Assembly (NCBI GenBank): GCA_963663675.1
Contig: OY760498.1
Coordinates: forward strand, 2,728,001-2,792,000
Reading direction: 5' to 3'
From: CAINVV01 sp963663675
GTDB taxonomy: Bacteria > Bacteroidota > Bacteroidia > Bacteroidales > Prolixibacteraceae
Length of the DNA stretch: 64,000 bases
The notes below the pieces were generated by a model, which saw only the letters and a program-made list of their open reading frames with translations, did not search any database and had not been told where the DNA came from. The first letter of the stretch is position 1. Each line of letters starts with the position of its first letter. Positions 1 through 9,099 of this stretch are shown piece after piece. The position numbers and the translations under genes were made by a program.

Positions 1-538
1 TTCTTATAATCGTAAGAATAAGCAATGAATGCCTGTTGGTAAAATCAACCTCACTTAACAACCTACCATCGAACCTTTCAGGTAAGGACACTTCAATTAT
101 CTTAAATTCATCCGTGATATCAAATGAGCCGGAAAGTCCCGGGAACAAAATACTATCAGCAAATCTAGAAGCAGCTTCAAATTCCGGTCTGAGGATAAGA
201 TCCACTCCCAGTGCTTCAATGACCTTGCGATGCAGTGGATTGATGGCCCTGCTCACCAGTTTTTTCACTCCTGCCTGTTTGAGTAAGGCGGTTGTCATTA
301 CGGAAGCGCTAAAATCTTCACCGATAGCTACAATGGCATAGTCACACTCTTTTAATGGAAGAGTTCCAAGCGCTTGTTCATTTGTGCTGTCAAGACAGAT
401 AGTTTGCGTTACAGTATCTTTCAATGCATCTACTTTTTCCATATTCCCATCAATACCTATCACTTCGTGACCCATTGACGTAAGTCTGACAGCCAATGAA
501 GTTCCAAAATTTCCAAGACCAAAAACCATGAATTTCAT
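1..538 (-). CDS. trkA: TrkA/KtrA-type potassium uptake regulatory subunit (3' end cut by window)
   Basis: Cytoplasmic RCK subunit that gates the neighbouring TrkH potassium channel in response to nucleotide. The translation begins MKFMVFGLGNFG, a GxGxxG Rossmann motif, followed by an acidic residue at the end of strand 2 (GIDGN), as in NAD-binding RCK_N domains. The frame stays open for 179 codons to the window edge, where an RCK_C region appears to begin (about residue 135 on). It follows trkH by 122 bp on the same strand, the usual trkH-trkA order. Single-RCK KtrA proteins are about 220 residues and tandem TrkA about 450; the truncation prevents a decision between them. Confidence 0.9.
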   Translation of the reverse strand, partial: MKFMVFGLGNFGTSLAVRLTSMGHEVIGIDGNMEKVDALKDTVTQTICLDSTNEQALGTLPLKECDYAIVAIGEDFSASVMTTALLKQAGVKKLVSRAINPLHRKVIEALGVDLILRPEFEAASRFADSILFPGLSGSFDITDEFKIIEVSLPERFDGRLLSEVDFTNRHSLLILTIIR

Positions 539-660
539 CTTCGATTAATTTTATTATTTACAACTCAGAAAATAATGTAACCGGATACCGGTTTTGCTAC
601 ATCAATGATTTTTTATTTCTCAGACATTCTAAACTTTGCACTTCTTTTAATGCCCGTTAA

Positions 661-2493
661 TTAATTGATCACTATATTTTCTTTTGGATATTCGTACAGG
701 TAATTCTTAAATTTTCTGAATATACCAATCAGAATGGTGAGAGTACCAACACGTCCCAGGAACATGGTAACAATCAGGATCCATTTCCCGGCCACGGACA
801 ACTGACCGGTTATCCCCAATGATAAACCTACCGTTCCGAATGCTGAAAAAACTTCAAAAATTATTTTGGAGAGATCCAGGTATCCATCAGTCATTGAAAG
901 CATTAGAACAGAAAAGCCAATGACCAACGAGGAGAGCATAATAACTGAAAAGGCTCTTCTCACGGAATCATTCGCCACTTCCCGGCCAAAAATCTCAATT
1001 CTGTCCTTACCCTTTGCCATACTTACGATATTTAGTACCGCAATGGCAAAAGTGGTGGTTTTTATTCCCCCACCGGTTGATGCAGGGGAAGCTCCAACCC
1101 ACATGAGGAACATATAGATCAGTATTGTTACCGGCGCGAGCATGGACATATCGACGGTGTTGAAACCAGCGGTTCTGGTAGTTACTGACCCAAAAAATGC
1201 ACCTGCGACTTTACCTGCGATCGGTAGTCCCTGCAAGGAATGGTGGTACTCCGAAAACATAAAAAACAAAAACCCTCCTGTAAGGAGAAAAAAAGTTGTG
1301 ATAGTGGCCAGCCGGGTATTTGCGTTAATGATAGTGGGTGTATGTATCAACCTGCTGTTGCTGGTAAGTCGGTGATAAAAATTTTTTAAAAACCGGCATA
1401 ATTGGTGATAATAATTGAAAACGATCGGAAATCCCAATCCTCCAAGGATAATTAATATGCCGATGACATAGTGGAGGTTGTAATTATTTCTGAATCCGGG
1501 TTGGTAGAGTCCGGCAGTCAGTGTCGAAAAACCGGCATTGCAAAATGCAGATATAGCGTGAAATACTGAAAAACCGATGATGGATAAATTATCAGAAAAC
1601 AATGACGGATCAATGGTATGGTAAATAATCGCCGCTCCAATGGCTTCTATGGAAAAAGTGAAAACAATGATCTTTAAAAGTGTCTTAAAAATTTCTCCCA
1701 ATTTTTCCTCGTTGATCAGGTCTTTTAATAAAAATTCATGGCCAAAATTCGAACCACCACTAAAAAAATATCCAAAAAAACTGGTAAAGGTCATGATACC
1801 CAAACCGCCAATCTGAACTAGCAGAATAATGAAAATCCTGCCCAGGGGAGTAAAAAAGCTGGCGGTATCTACCACAATCAGTCCGGTCACACAAACTGCA
1901 CTTGTTGAAGTAAAAAATGCATCTGTAAATCCAATGCCATCGTAAGTTGCATTCGGCATCAGCAGTAATCCTGTTCCGCAAGCAATGATAAAAAGGAAAC
2001 TGAAAACAAAAAGGAGTCCGGGGTTGGTATTACGGTTATTCAATTTCAGTGAGCTTGTGGAGACTTCAACTATCAATGACAGGATGATCACAGTATATAT
2101 TGAAATATTCCCGCTCAGAAATCCGGAGAATCCGGAATGCGACCATTCAATGCCTGCAAAACCGGTTCTTGCTTCAAGAATCAGCAGCAATACAGGGATA
2201 ATGGCCAATTCAGCTATTCGGTACCTGAATTCCCCGTTTTGCCATTTTTTCACGGTAACTCCGGCAATACTGCTAAAAATAATAACCCAGAGCGTAATAT
2301 TGTAAAGATGCTGAATCACGAGCAATTCATCTGGCTGGTGTGTGAAGCCAATATGATAAAGGAAGACAAGAAAGCCAGCCAATGATGCTAAAATCCCAAA
2401 TTTGTCAAAAAAAACAAGTAACAACTTACGCCAACGGTTGAGTGAATCAATAGTTCTGAGGGTGATACCTTCATATTTTGATTTATTATCCAT
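661..2493 (-). CDS. trkH: TrkH/KtrB family potassium transporter, 610 aa
   Basis: Inner-membrane potassium translocating subunit. The four pore-loop repeats are visible through their filter glycines: AVCVTGL, AFCNAGF, VTTRTAGF and FGTVGLS. Between them lie the usual paired helices, plus the conserved stretch WVGASPASTGGG. At 610 residues it is longer than KtrB (about 450) because of roughly 170 N-terminal residues carrying extra membrane segments, a form I associate with Bacteroidota TrkH. The ATG lies 109 bp after the aldolase gene and the RCK subunit follows, so a DUF3108-fba-trkH-trkA unit driven by the promoter at 4525-4590 is plausible. Confidence 0.95.
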   Translation of the reverse strand: MDNKSKYEGITLRTIDSLNRWRKLLLVFFDKFGILASLAGFLVFLYHIGFTHQPDELLVIQHLYNITLWVIIFSSIAGVTVKKWQNGEFRYRIAELAIIPVLLLILEARTGFAGIEWSHSGFSGFLSGNISIYTVIILSLIVEVSTSSLKLNNRNTNPGLLFVFSFLFIIACGTGLLLMPNATYDGIGFTDAFFTSTSAVCVTGLIVVDTASFFTPLGRIFIILLVQIGGLGIMTFTSFFGYFFSGGSNFGHEFLLKDLINEEKLGEIFKTLLKIIVFTFSIEAIGAAIIYHTIDPSLFSDNLSIIGFSVFHAISAFCNAGFSTLTAGLYQPGFRNNYNLHYVIGILIILGGLGFPIVFNYYHQLCRFLKNFYHRLTSNSRLIHTPTIINANTRLATITTFFLLTGGFLFFMFSEYHHSLQGLPIAGKVAGAFFGSVTTRTAGFNTVDMSMLAPVTILIYMFLMWVGASPASTGGGIKTTTFAIAVLNIVSMAKGKDRIEIFGREVANDSVRRAFSVIMLSSLVIGFSVLMLSMTDGYLDLSKIIFEVFSAFGTVGLSLGITGQLSVAGKWILIVTMFLGRVGTLTILIGIFRKFKNYLYEYPKENIVIN

Positions 2494-2602
2494 TGGAGGA
2501 ACAATTTATTCCGGATCAGACTATGACCGGTTCAGAGTAGCCTGATTTTATTTTTTCCATGTTTGCATTATTCAGATTCATCCGTGATACAACGGACGTT
2601 AA

Positions 2603-3631
2603 TCAGAAATGAACTTTTTCCATTTTAGGACTATATTCCCCGCCACGGGCTGCAAAATTGCATTTCGCCCTGTGAAAAAGAGCCTTCTGTGCTTTCCCTG
2701 CATTTGCTTCATTTCCGCTCCATATCTCCAAAGCAGTTTGCTGGATTGCGCGGCCAAAAGAAAACGATAATTCCCAGGGTGCTTTGGATCCAAATCTCAC
2801 ATTCATGGCATTTAACCTTTCCGAGGCAAGTTCTGAAGATTGGCCACCCGACAAAAATGTAATTCCGGCGACAGCTGCAGGGACAACGCGCAACAGGCAT
2901 TTTACCGTGGCATCTGCAATATCATTTGCCGGTTTTTGCTCCGGGCATAACAAACCAGGCAGTACCATATTACATTTCAAGATCATGCCTTCCAACATTA
3001 CCTTCTGGTTATAAAGCTGTTGGAAAACCACATGCAGTACCTCCTCTGTAACATCGGAACATCGCCCAATGGTATGATTACCATCCATCAGAACTTCGGG
3101 TTCAACTATTGGGACCAATCCTGCCTCCTGGCATAATGCCGCATAACGGGCCAGGGTAAAGGCATTGGCTTCAATGCATCCATAAGAAGGAATATCCTTG
3201 CCAATAACAATCACTGCACGCCATTTCGCAAAACGTGCACCAATCTGATAATAGCCATTCAGCCGGTCGCGCAAACCGTCGAGGCCCTCAGCAATTTTCT
3301 CACCCGGATGACCTGCCAAATCCTTTGTTCCTGTGTCAACTTTGATTCCGGGAATTATTCCTGCATTCCTGATTACCTCAATTATCGGTAAACCTTCTTT
3401 CGTGTTCTGCCGGATTGTTTCATCACAGAGTATCGCCCCGCTTATGAACTTTTCAATACCTTGAGTGTTCACTATCAACTCCCTGTATTCACGCCTTGCC
3501 TCATCGGTCTGTGGAATTCCCAATTTTGCAAATCTTTTGTTGCAAGTCGGTAAACTTTCATCCATTGCCAGTATACCCTTATTTCCGGTAACCAGCATAT
3601 TTGATGTAATTATGAGTTCATTAATATTCAT
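2603..3631 (-). CDS. Class I fructose-bisphosphate aldolase, 342 aa
   Basis: Reversibly cleaves fructose 1,6-bisphosphate to DHAP and glyceraldehyde 3-phosphate through a Schiff-base lysine. It is of the animal/plant type rather than the archaeal FbaB type: GILAMDES near the start, GIKVDTG, the lysine in the stretch MILKCNMVLPG, ITFLSGGQSSE, and PWELSFSFGRA near the C terminus. I chose the ATG at 3631 (MNINELI); the 13-residue longer frame starting at 3670 has no family similarity. It follows the DUF3108 gene by 48 bp and precedes trkH, probably in one transcript. Confidence 0.93.
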   Translation of the reverse strand: MNINELIITSNMLVTGNKGILAMDESLPTCNKRFAKLGIPQTDEARREYRELIVNTQGIEKFISGAILCDETIRQNTKEGLPIIEVIRNAGIIPGIKVDTGTKDLAGHPGEKIAEGLDGLRDRLNGYYQIGARFAKWRAVIVIGKDIPSYGCIEANAFTLARYAALCQEAGLVPIVEPEVLMDGNHTIGRCSDVTEEVLHVVFQQLYNQKVMLEGMILKCNMVLPGLLCPEQKPANDIADATVKCLLRVVPAAVAGITFLSGGQSSELASERLNAMNVRFGSKAPWELSFSFGRAIQQTALEIWSGNEANAGKAQKALFHRAKCNFAARGGEYSPKMEKVHF

Positions 3632-3679
3632 GAGTATATAATTTGTTTTTACAATTACCACATGGAACAACCATGCGGA

Positions 3680-4486
3680 TTATTCATGATTCCCGTCATT
3701 TTTAGTTTCAAATTTCAGCGGGGTTTTAACATTTTCGTATTTAACAAGCCGAAACAGAACAGCTCCAACGATCTTTATTTCCATTCTGACTAATATGGGG
3801 AGGCAATTATCATCATCTGTCAACCAGATCGTTAAATCGTCTGTTGCTTTAAACATTCGTCCCACCTCAACCACGGGACTCAACCTGTAACAATAAATAG
3901 TGCCAAATTTGGTTTTAATCCTCTCTCTCCCATTGAAGATAATATCACTGTGAAATATTGCATCGGAGAAATACATATCAAAACTCAGCAAATCACCTTG
4001 TTTCATCACTGAAAAATCGATTCGTCTCAAATAATATAAAAGTGATGAGAGATCCAGTATATTTTCAGGAACATTATGTAATCCTGTGAGCTTGGATACA
4101 ACAGTATTTTCTTGCCTGTTGAAGATCGCCTCATTGTAAAACTTGTATCCTCCTTCCTTTATCTTCCGGATTGATTTAAGGGGCAAATTCGTCTCTTTGT
4201 TGAACCAGCTCTCATATCTGTCCTCCACACCGTATATGATGTTGGCCATTCCCTTTGTTTTGGCTATTGCCAGGGCATGGAAGGCAGCATTTCCATCATA
4301 TATTTCATCTGCCAGGGAGAGAGTGGTAATGCCGCCGACAATGAAACCATACCTGAGCTGGAATGTCAGTTTCTCCCCGCCAGTAAAGGAGAAAATGGAT
4401 TTGAACGTTGGTGTTAATGTTTTGTGGCCATTCACATTAAAAACTGTTAACAATAATATTAAAACAATAACTGCGCGAATGTTCAT
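3680..4486 (-). CDS. DUF3108 domain protein, exported, 268 aa
   Basis: The first ~20 residues form a signal peptide (MNIRAVIVLILLLTVFNVNG). The rest matches the DUF3108 pattern: GEKLTFQLRYGFIVGG, GVEDRYESWFNKETNLPL, then a C-terminal FGTIYCYRLSPVVEVGRMF followed by DDLTIWLTDDDNCLPI. Members are periplasmic beta-rich proteins of unknown function. It is the first gene after one of the seven shared promoters (4525-4590; leader about 38 nt from the -7 box) and is followed closely by fba. Function beyond envelope localisation is not known to me. Confidence 0.85.
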   Translation of the reverse strand: MNIRAVIVLILLLTVFNVNGHKTLTPTFKSIFSFTGGEKLTFQLRYGFIVGGITTLSLADEIYDGNAAFHALAIAKTKGMANIIYGVEDRYESWFNKETNLPLKSIRKIKEGGYKFYNEAIFNRQENTVVSKLTGLHNVPENILDLSSLLYYLRRIDFSVMKQGDLLSFDMYFSDAIFHSDIIFNGRERIKTKFGTIYCYRLSPVVEVGRMFKATDDLTIWLTDDDNCLPILVRMEIKIVGAVLFRLVKYENVKTPLKFETKNDGNHE

Positions 4487-4524
4487 TTTATGCCTTCACT
4501 TTTAACCGCTATGTCTTCATGAAT

Positions 4525-4590
4525 CAAAGTTGCTATCAGTGAAGTAAATAAGTATTACATAATTACTGGTAAGGTTTACATCTTTCACAC
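4525..4590 (-). promoter_or_regulatory. Shared stress-type promoter, copy g (upstream of DUF3108-fba)
   Basis: Minus-strand promoter. On the plus strand the operator spans 4554-4590: 11-bp direct repeats ATTACATAATT and TTTACATCTTT with a 21-bp period, the second followed by CACAC. Exactly 21 bp separate it from the -7-like box CAACTTTG (4525-4532, coding strand). The start codon of the downstream gene is 38 bp beyond the box. This is the weakest of the seven copies (8 of 11 between repeats) but it has the same geometry. Confidence 0.72.
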
Positions 4591-4766
4591 ATAAGTATCC
4601 TGATTAAGATATTGAAAACCAAAACTTACGCACAGACTGCCCCGATGCGTCCGGAGAACCTTCATTTACATTTACGTACTATTTTGTGCACCTCAGATCA
4701 TGAGGGTTTCACCTATTGGACTTACCCAATCACGCAAAAATGAATTGCTGAGTTGAGCCGCTTTTT

Positions 4767-7757
4767 TTAAAAACGGATCCCCGTCTTCAGATTGGTCTGC
4801 TTTAGCGCTTCCAGCTGAAAGATGAGTCGTATCCTGGCCCTGTAAGATCCCGTCATTGATTCGATATTTCCGGAGACAACCAGCGGGATATATACCTGGA
4901 AAAAGTTCCACAAGCCTGTTGTTATGCCTGCTTCAAAGAAGAATGAAGTACCAGGAGCTGTCATGGATCCATGGTCGCTGAGTACAAAATTGGAGAAAGG
5001 TTTGACCGGTATCCGGCTTAATTTCGAGGGCAGGCTGCTAAACAGGGAAAGTGAAATAAGCCAACGGCTGTAACCAAAATTCTGATTTACAGGGGATATC
5101 AGCCCCCCTTCGGAAAGATCCATCTGCCGTGACCAGAAAGTCGTGGGAAAAACGCTAAAGCGATCAGGATAAGTACCCTGGTAAAGATAAAGTTCCCGCC
5201 CACCTCTTCCGCTTGCTGACAGCGAATAAAAAGGAACTGCAGGATTATCTTTCACCATCGCTCCTGTAAAGAGCCTGATATCCAAACCATTTTGCTTTCC
5301 GTAGTAACTGATTTTATAATTCAGTTCTGCCGTTGCTTTCAGGTAGGACTGACTTGATTCTAAATTAGCCAATACACTAAAAGGGTTGACAATGGTTGAC
5401 CTTTGCAGCTTGTAACCAAGTAGAAAATAGGTACTCATATTTGCTTTTTGTCCAAGCTCTATCTCGTAAAGATTGGAGGCAGAGATATAATTTCCATAGA
5501 TCTTTTGAGAAATGTAACGGGTCATATTGCGGGATCTGAAGTTAACTTCAATGCCGGCTTTTACATTTTGGAAATTTTGATTGCCCGGCGCGCCATATTG
5601 TGTTCCCTCCAGTGAAACAGTCGCTTTCCTGATGAAATCTCCGAAGGGAGTAATATTCCACGTGATTTTACCGGATCCTGCCAGGCTATGATTGTTAAAA
5701 CCATAGAATGGGATTATGAAATATTCGAACCGTTTGGGAAGGAGAAAGCCATTGTGAAGCGCGATTCCGGTCATGAACCCATTTTCCCTGGTCCAGTTAA
5801 CCAAAGGAAGATACATGATATATCTTTTTTCCGGGTTTTCAAGGGTAAGATAGAGTTGGGTCTGGATGGGGTCGGCTTTACGGAAGATACCTGATGTTTT
5901 GATGTTGTTGTTAAGTCTTGAAAGTTCGGGCATGAAGTGCCCGGGATCAATTTTAATGGCTGTAAAATTGCCCGGAGGAAGTTCGATCCATTTTTCTCCG
6001 GTAAACCCGTCAATCCATTTTTCACAACAAATTGAATCACCTTTCATCCCGGAGACTATCAAAGGAGAGGCAAGTTCACCGAGATTTCTTACCAGGAGTT
6101 GCCCATCCGTCATTCGAACGATCTTGTAATCGATTCTTTTGGTGGTACCCAACAAATCATCAAAAAACCAGGGCAGAGCCTTGCCGGCATGAAATTCAAC
6201 TATTTTTCTAAGATTTTCCGGTTGGGGATGTTTGAATTTCCAGGTAAGGAAATAATCATGCATGGCAGCATCGTAGATCGAATCACCCAGGTAGGCTCTC
6301 AGATAACTGAAAGATATTCCTGCCTTATTGTATACAATCAGGCTGTAATTTAAGGTTGTATAATCCTCCGAAGGCAGATTAATCGGTTGTTCCAGGTTTT
6401 GCCGGGCCTGTGCCAACCATTCAAGTTCCTCTTTTTGTTTGGCAGGAATTTTGTCAACATGAAAAAACCTGGCAGGTCTCATTTTCTTGAAATAGAGTTC
6501 CCAGAGCTTTTTATCCGGATATTTTTCATCCATGTACCGTACCTCATTGGTGCTGGTGATCCCTTCATCCATATAAGGATAACGTCGCTCATCCGATCCT
6601 AAAGCACTGTAAAACCAGCTGTGACCTATCTCATGGGCAATTACATCATCCAGGGTGTAAGCATCCTTTACCTTGCCTATTACTGTAATTTCGGGATATT
6701 CCATCCCAGTGCCTGCATTTAATGCACTCTGAACAGCTGTGAAACTCCGGTAAGGATAATCACCATTCCACGTTGAAAAATAGCCTATTGAGCTGTTTAC
6801 ATATTTGATAGCCTCTTTCCACAGGTCTGCCTGAAAATCGGTAAAGAAAGCCCATGTGGTAACAACCCTTCCCGAATCAGGAAGTCTGACCTCACCTCTC
6901 AGGACATGAAAGCGCTTATCAGCAAACCAGGCAAAATCATGAATATTGTTCTCCGTGTATCTGAGAGTTTTCAGCTGCTGTGAAGAAGGAGGGAATTCTG
7001 AAGTCTTTGACCCTGAAGTTGACAGCCATGTAGTATCTGAAGCCAGCCTCTTCAGCCATTCTGTCTCTGCTCCATTTTGCAGGTTACCAGTTGCACCAAC
7101 TACATAATTTGTAGGTAATGTGATACTTACATCAAATTCACCAAATTCGGAATAAAATTCACCCTGGTCCTGGTAAGACATCGGATGCCAGCCATTTATG
7201 TCATAGACGGCCGGCTTGGGATACCATTGCGATATTTGGTAGGACTCACCGATATGACCCAATCGTGAAGTGACACCTTTGGGAATTTTTACATGAAAAG
7301 GGGTTGCTATCTGTATAGTATCACCAGGCATCAATCCTTCATCAAGCGTTAGCAGGCATACATCAGGCTGATCCTTTAATAAATTCCAATTTACAGGACG
7401 ACCATTTACTTTAAAATCCAGTGAATCAATATATCCGCTTAATTCAGAATCATTAAACAACTTTCCTTTACCCTTCTGACTAATCACCTGACCGGCCAGC
7501 ACGGTATTATTATTCAAATAACCATTTGGCCAGAGATGAAAAAATATAAACCGGAGGGTATCAGGAGAGTTGTTAATGTATTCAATGGCTTCGAAAGCGC
7601 TTAATTCCTGGAGTTTATCATTCAACTTCACGTCAATGACATAATTAACCTGCTGTTGAAAGTAAGCCTGTGCGATGGCCTGGTTAAAGGGCCAGTTAAT
7701 TATACAACATATAAAGACCAACTGACAGATGCGGAATGTATTGAAAAGTAGTCTCAA
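4767..7757 (-). CDS. M1 family zinc metallopeptidase with C-terminal beta-rich domain, 996 aa
   Basis: Zinc aminopeptidase-like protein, probably exported (hydrophobic N terminus ending near IAQA). The catalytic set is intact: HEIGH at residues 375-379 and the third zinc ligand E398 in MDEG, 18 residues on, as in M1 enzymes. GMEYP at 351-355 stands where the GxMEN exopeptidase loop lies. After about residue 600 comes a roughly 390-residue segment of alternating polar/hydrophobic strands that ends in aromatic Phe, suggestive of an outer-membrane barrel. The start codon is TTG (7757); no in-frame ATG gives a signal peptide. It lies 61 bp after the small membrane protein gene and probably shares the promoter at 8168-8233. 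Confidence 0.85.
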   Translation of the reverse strand: MRLLFNTFRICQLVFICCIINWPFNQAIAQAYFQQQVNYVIDVKLNDKLQELSAFEAIEYINNSPDTLRFIFFHLWPNGYLNNNTVLAGQVISQKGKGKLFNDSELSGYIDSLDFKVNGRPVNWNLLKDQPDVCLLTLDEGLMPGDTIQIATPFHVKIPKGVTSRLGHIGESYQISQWYPKPAVYDINGWHPMSYQDQGEFYSEFGEFDVSITLPTNYVVGATGNLQNGAETEWLKRLASDTTWLSTSGSKTSEFPPSSQQLKTLRYTENNIHDFAWFADKRFHVLRGEVRLPDSGRVVTTWAFFTDFQADLWKEAIKYVNSSIGYFSTWNGDYPYRSFTAVQSALNAGTGMEYPEITVIGKVKDAYTLDDVIAHEIGHSWFYSALGSDERRYPYMDEGITSTNEVRYMDEKYPDKKLWELYFKKMRPARFFHVDKIPAKQKEELEWLAQARQNLEQPINLPSEDYTTLNYSLIVYNKAGISFSYLRAYLGDSIYDAAMHDYFLTWKFKHPQPENLRKIVEFHAGKALPWFFDDLLGTTKRIDYKIVRMTDGQLLVRNLGELASPLIVSGMKGDSICCEKWIDGFTGEKWIELPPGNFTAIKIDPGHFMPELSRLNNNIKTSGIFRKADPIQTQLYLTLENPEKRYIMYLPLVNWTRENGFMTGIALHNGFLLPKRFEYFIIPFYGFNNHSLAGSGKITWNITPFGDFIRKATVSLEGTQYGAPGNQNFQNVKAGIEVNFRSRNMTRYISQKIYGNYISASNLYEIELGQKANMSTYFLLGYKLQRSTIVNPFSVLANLESSQSYLKATAELNYKISYYGKQNGLDIRLFTGAMVKDNPAVPFYSLSASGRGGRELYLYQGTYPDRFSVFPTTFWSRQMDLSEGGLISPVNQNFGYSRWLISLSLFSSLPSKLSRIPVKPFSNFVLSDHGSMTAPGTSFFFEAGITTGLWNFFQVYIPLVVSGNIESMTGSYRARIRLIFQLEALKQTNLKTGIRF

Positions 7758-7818
7758 AATAATTTAAGTAAGTGCTTTTCACTTAAAATCAGTAATTTCC
7801 ATAAAACCAGGTTGACAA

Positions 7819-8136
7819 TTAAAGAATAATAATCAAAATGACGATAAGCAGAATAGTACTGCCACCAATATAAATGTAACCGCCATCTTTCTTAACGCTT
7901 TCCTTAATTTCCTTTGACTCTTTTCTCAGCTCGCGCTTTTCTGCTACTGTCATATTGGATTTGTCCAGATTACTAATCTCTTCAACACGATTTTTCATGC
8001 CGGTAACCTCTGCTTCAGACAGTTTATTTTCTGATTTAGCCGGATCTGCAGGTTTAGCAACCCATTTTCCAGCGAATACCATGGTAGAACTTAAGGTGAA
8101 AACCATTAAGAGTACAAAAAACAAAATCTTTTTCAT
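7819..8136 (-). CDS. Small exported protein with C-terminal membrane anchor, 105 aa
   Basis: Not assigned to a named family. The ATG at 8136 (MKKILFFVLL) gives a clear signal peptide ending near VFAGK. A charged, helical middle (about residues 30-80, rich in Lys, Glu and Ser) follows. The end is KKDGGYIYIGGSTILLIVILIIIL, a glycine-tyrosine motif running into a single membrane segment with no cytoplasmic tail. The product of 24782-25153 has the same layout and also sits behind a copy of the shared promoter. The gene is first in a probable unit with the M1 peptidase. Confidence 0.7.
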   Translation of the reverse strand: MKKILFFVLLMVFTLSSTMVFAGKWVAKPADPAKSENKLSEAEVTGMKNRVEEISNLDKSNMTVAEKRELRKESKEIKESVKKDGGYIYIGGSTILLIVILIIIL

Positions 8137-8167
8137 TGGATGAATTTTTATGATATATAAATAATAG

Positions 8168-8233
8168 TAAATGTAATCCTCGCCAAAAATGAATGTGTTA
8201 TACAATTGTGGTTAAGAGTTACATCATTCACAC
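8168..8233 (-). promoter_or_regulatory. Shared stress-type promoter, copy a
   Basis: The operator is at 8197-8233 (plus strand: GTTATACAATT, then GTTACATCATT one 21-bp period later, then CACAC). A 21-bp spacer leads to the -7-like box TACATTTA (8168-8175, coding strand). The start codon of the 105-aa gene is 31 bp beyond the box. Geometry is identical to the other six copies. Confidence 0.78.
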
Positions 8234-8306
8234 TTAATAGATAACTATTTGTATATATGTTATTTACAATAGCATATAATTAATTTTACTCCAGGGGAAA
8301 GCCCAA

Positions 8307-8792
8307 TTATACCGGCTTTTTAGTGGGTATAATCAATAATGGAATATTTGTGTGTTGCATCACCCTTTTCGTAACACTCCCCATTACTATGTCCTCCAGC
8401 CATTTATGGCTATGAGAACCAAGGATAATGACATCTGCATGTATATGCCTGGCAGTTTCAAGGATCTGCTCGGCAGTATCCCCTTCCTTCACCAGCGTTT
8501 GAATCGATTTATCTCCCAGCTTGTGTTTGAATTTTTCCAAAAACAGATCTGAAGCATTTCTCAATCCTACAATATTTTCCAATTGAACAGCCTCAATTTC
8601 GTGGTAATCTACATATCCCATAATGGGGGAGTATTCCGTTGATGAGTAGTAAACGGGATCTGATATCACATGCAGCAGAACTACTTCTGCTCCAGCTGCA
8701 CCTGCCAGCATAAATCCCTGTTCAGCAACTTTTCTTGCAGTTGGATCATAATCCAATGCAATCAATGCAATTTTCCTGTTGGCCGTTTTCAT
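8307..8792 (-). CDS. Universal stress protein (UspA family), 161 aa
   Basis: Single-domain cytoplasmic Usp fold: KIALIALDYDPTA at the start (strand 1 plus the ATP-contacting Asp), VVLLHVI as strand 2, and near the C terminus HADVIILGSHSHKWLEDIV then MGSVTKRVMQH, a variant of the G-2x-G-9x-G(S/T) nucleotide-binding signature in which the second glycine is serine. The ending NIPLLIIP is typical. It appears monocistronic. No copy of the shared promoter is visible in the 300 bp upstream, although the gene sits among the regulon genes. Confidence 0.92.
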   Translation of the reverse strand: MKTANRKIALIALDYDPTARKVAEQGFMLAGAAGAEVVLLHVISDPVYYSSTEYSPIMGYVDYHEIEAVQLENIVGLRNASDLFLEKFKHKLGDKSIQTLVKEGDTAEQILETARHIHADVIILGSHSHKWLEDIVMGSVTKRVMQHTNIPLLIIPTKKPV

Positions 8793-9099
8793 TCGCTAAA
8801 ATCATAGTTAAATTATTGAATATAAGAATGTACTCCTCGCCCACCCTGATCCATCGGGGGAACCCTCAAGGATATTTTTTTGCTATTTTGTTAACGCTGG
8901 TTCTTGAGTGTTTCATTTGTAATTATTTTTTTAATTGCCACATGGAATCAAAGATCAGAAAGCTAATACCCAAATATTCATTTTCAATTGGTTCAGACAA
9001 GTTGGAATGGCAATTTTAGGAGTTTAAGATTTGTGCAGTTTTCACATAAATCCAGTCAGTTTTTTCAGTTAAAAACTGACTCCTTTCCAGAGAAAACAA
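8793..9099. other. Intergenic region upstream of uspA
   Basis: About 300 bp without a convincing gene. It should contain the uspA promoter and the 3' end of the DUF6600 transcript. The only structure I see is the inverted repeat at 9054-9081. A 94-residue plus-strand frame here has no protein-like features. Confidence 0.5.
9054..9081. terminator. Perfect 11-bp inverted repeat downstream of the DUF6600 gene
   Basis: Arms AGTCAGTTTTT (9054-9064) and AAAAACTGACT (9071-9081) with a 6-nt loop, 18 bp beyond the stop codon of the minus-strand gene. No long T tract follows on the minus strand, so it is either a weak terminator or an mRNA 3'-end stabilising hairpin. Confidence 0.5.

Noticed and set aside
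8775..8930. Shared promoter upstream of uspA
   Set aside because: The region was checked for the repeat pair and CACAC; neither is present, although the gene would fit the regulon by function.
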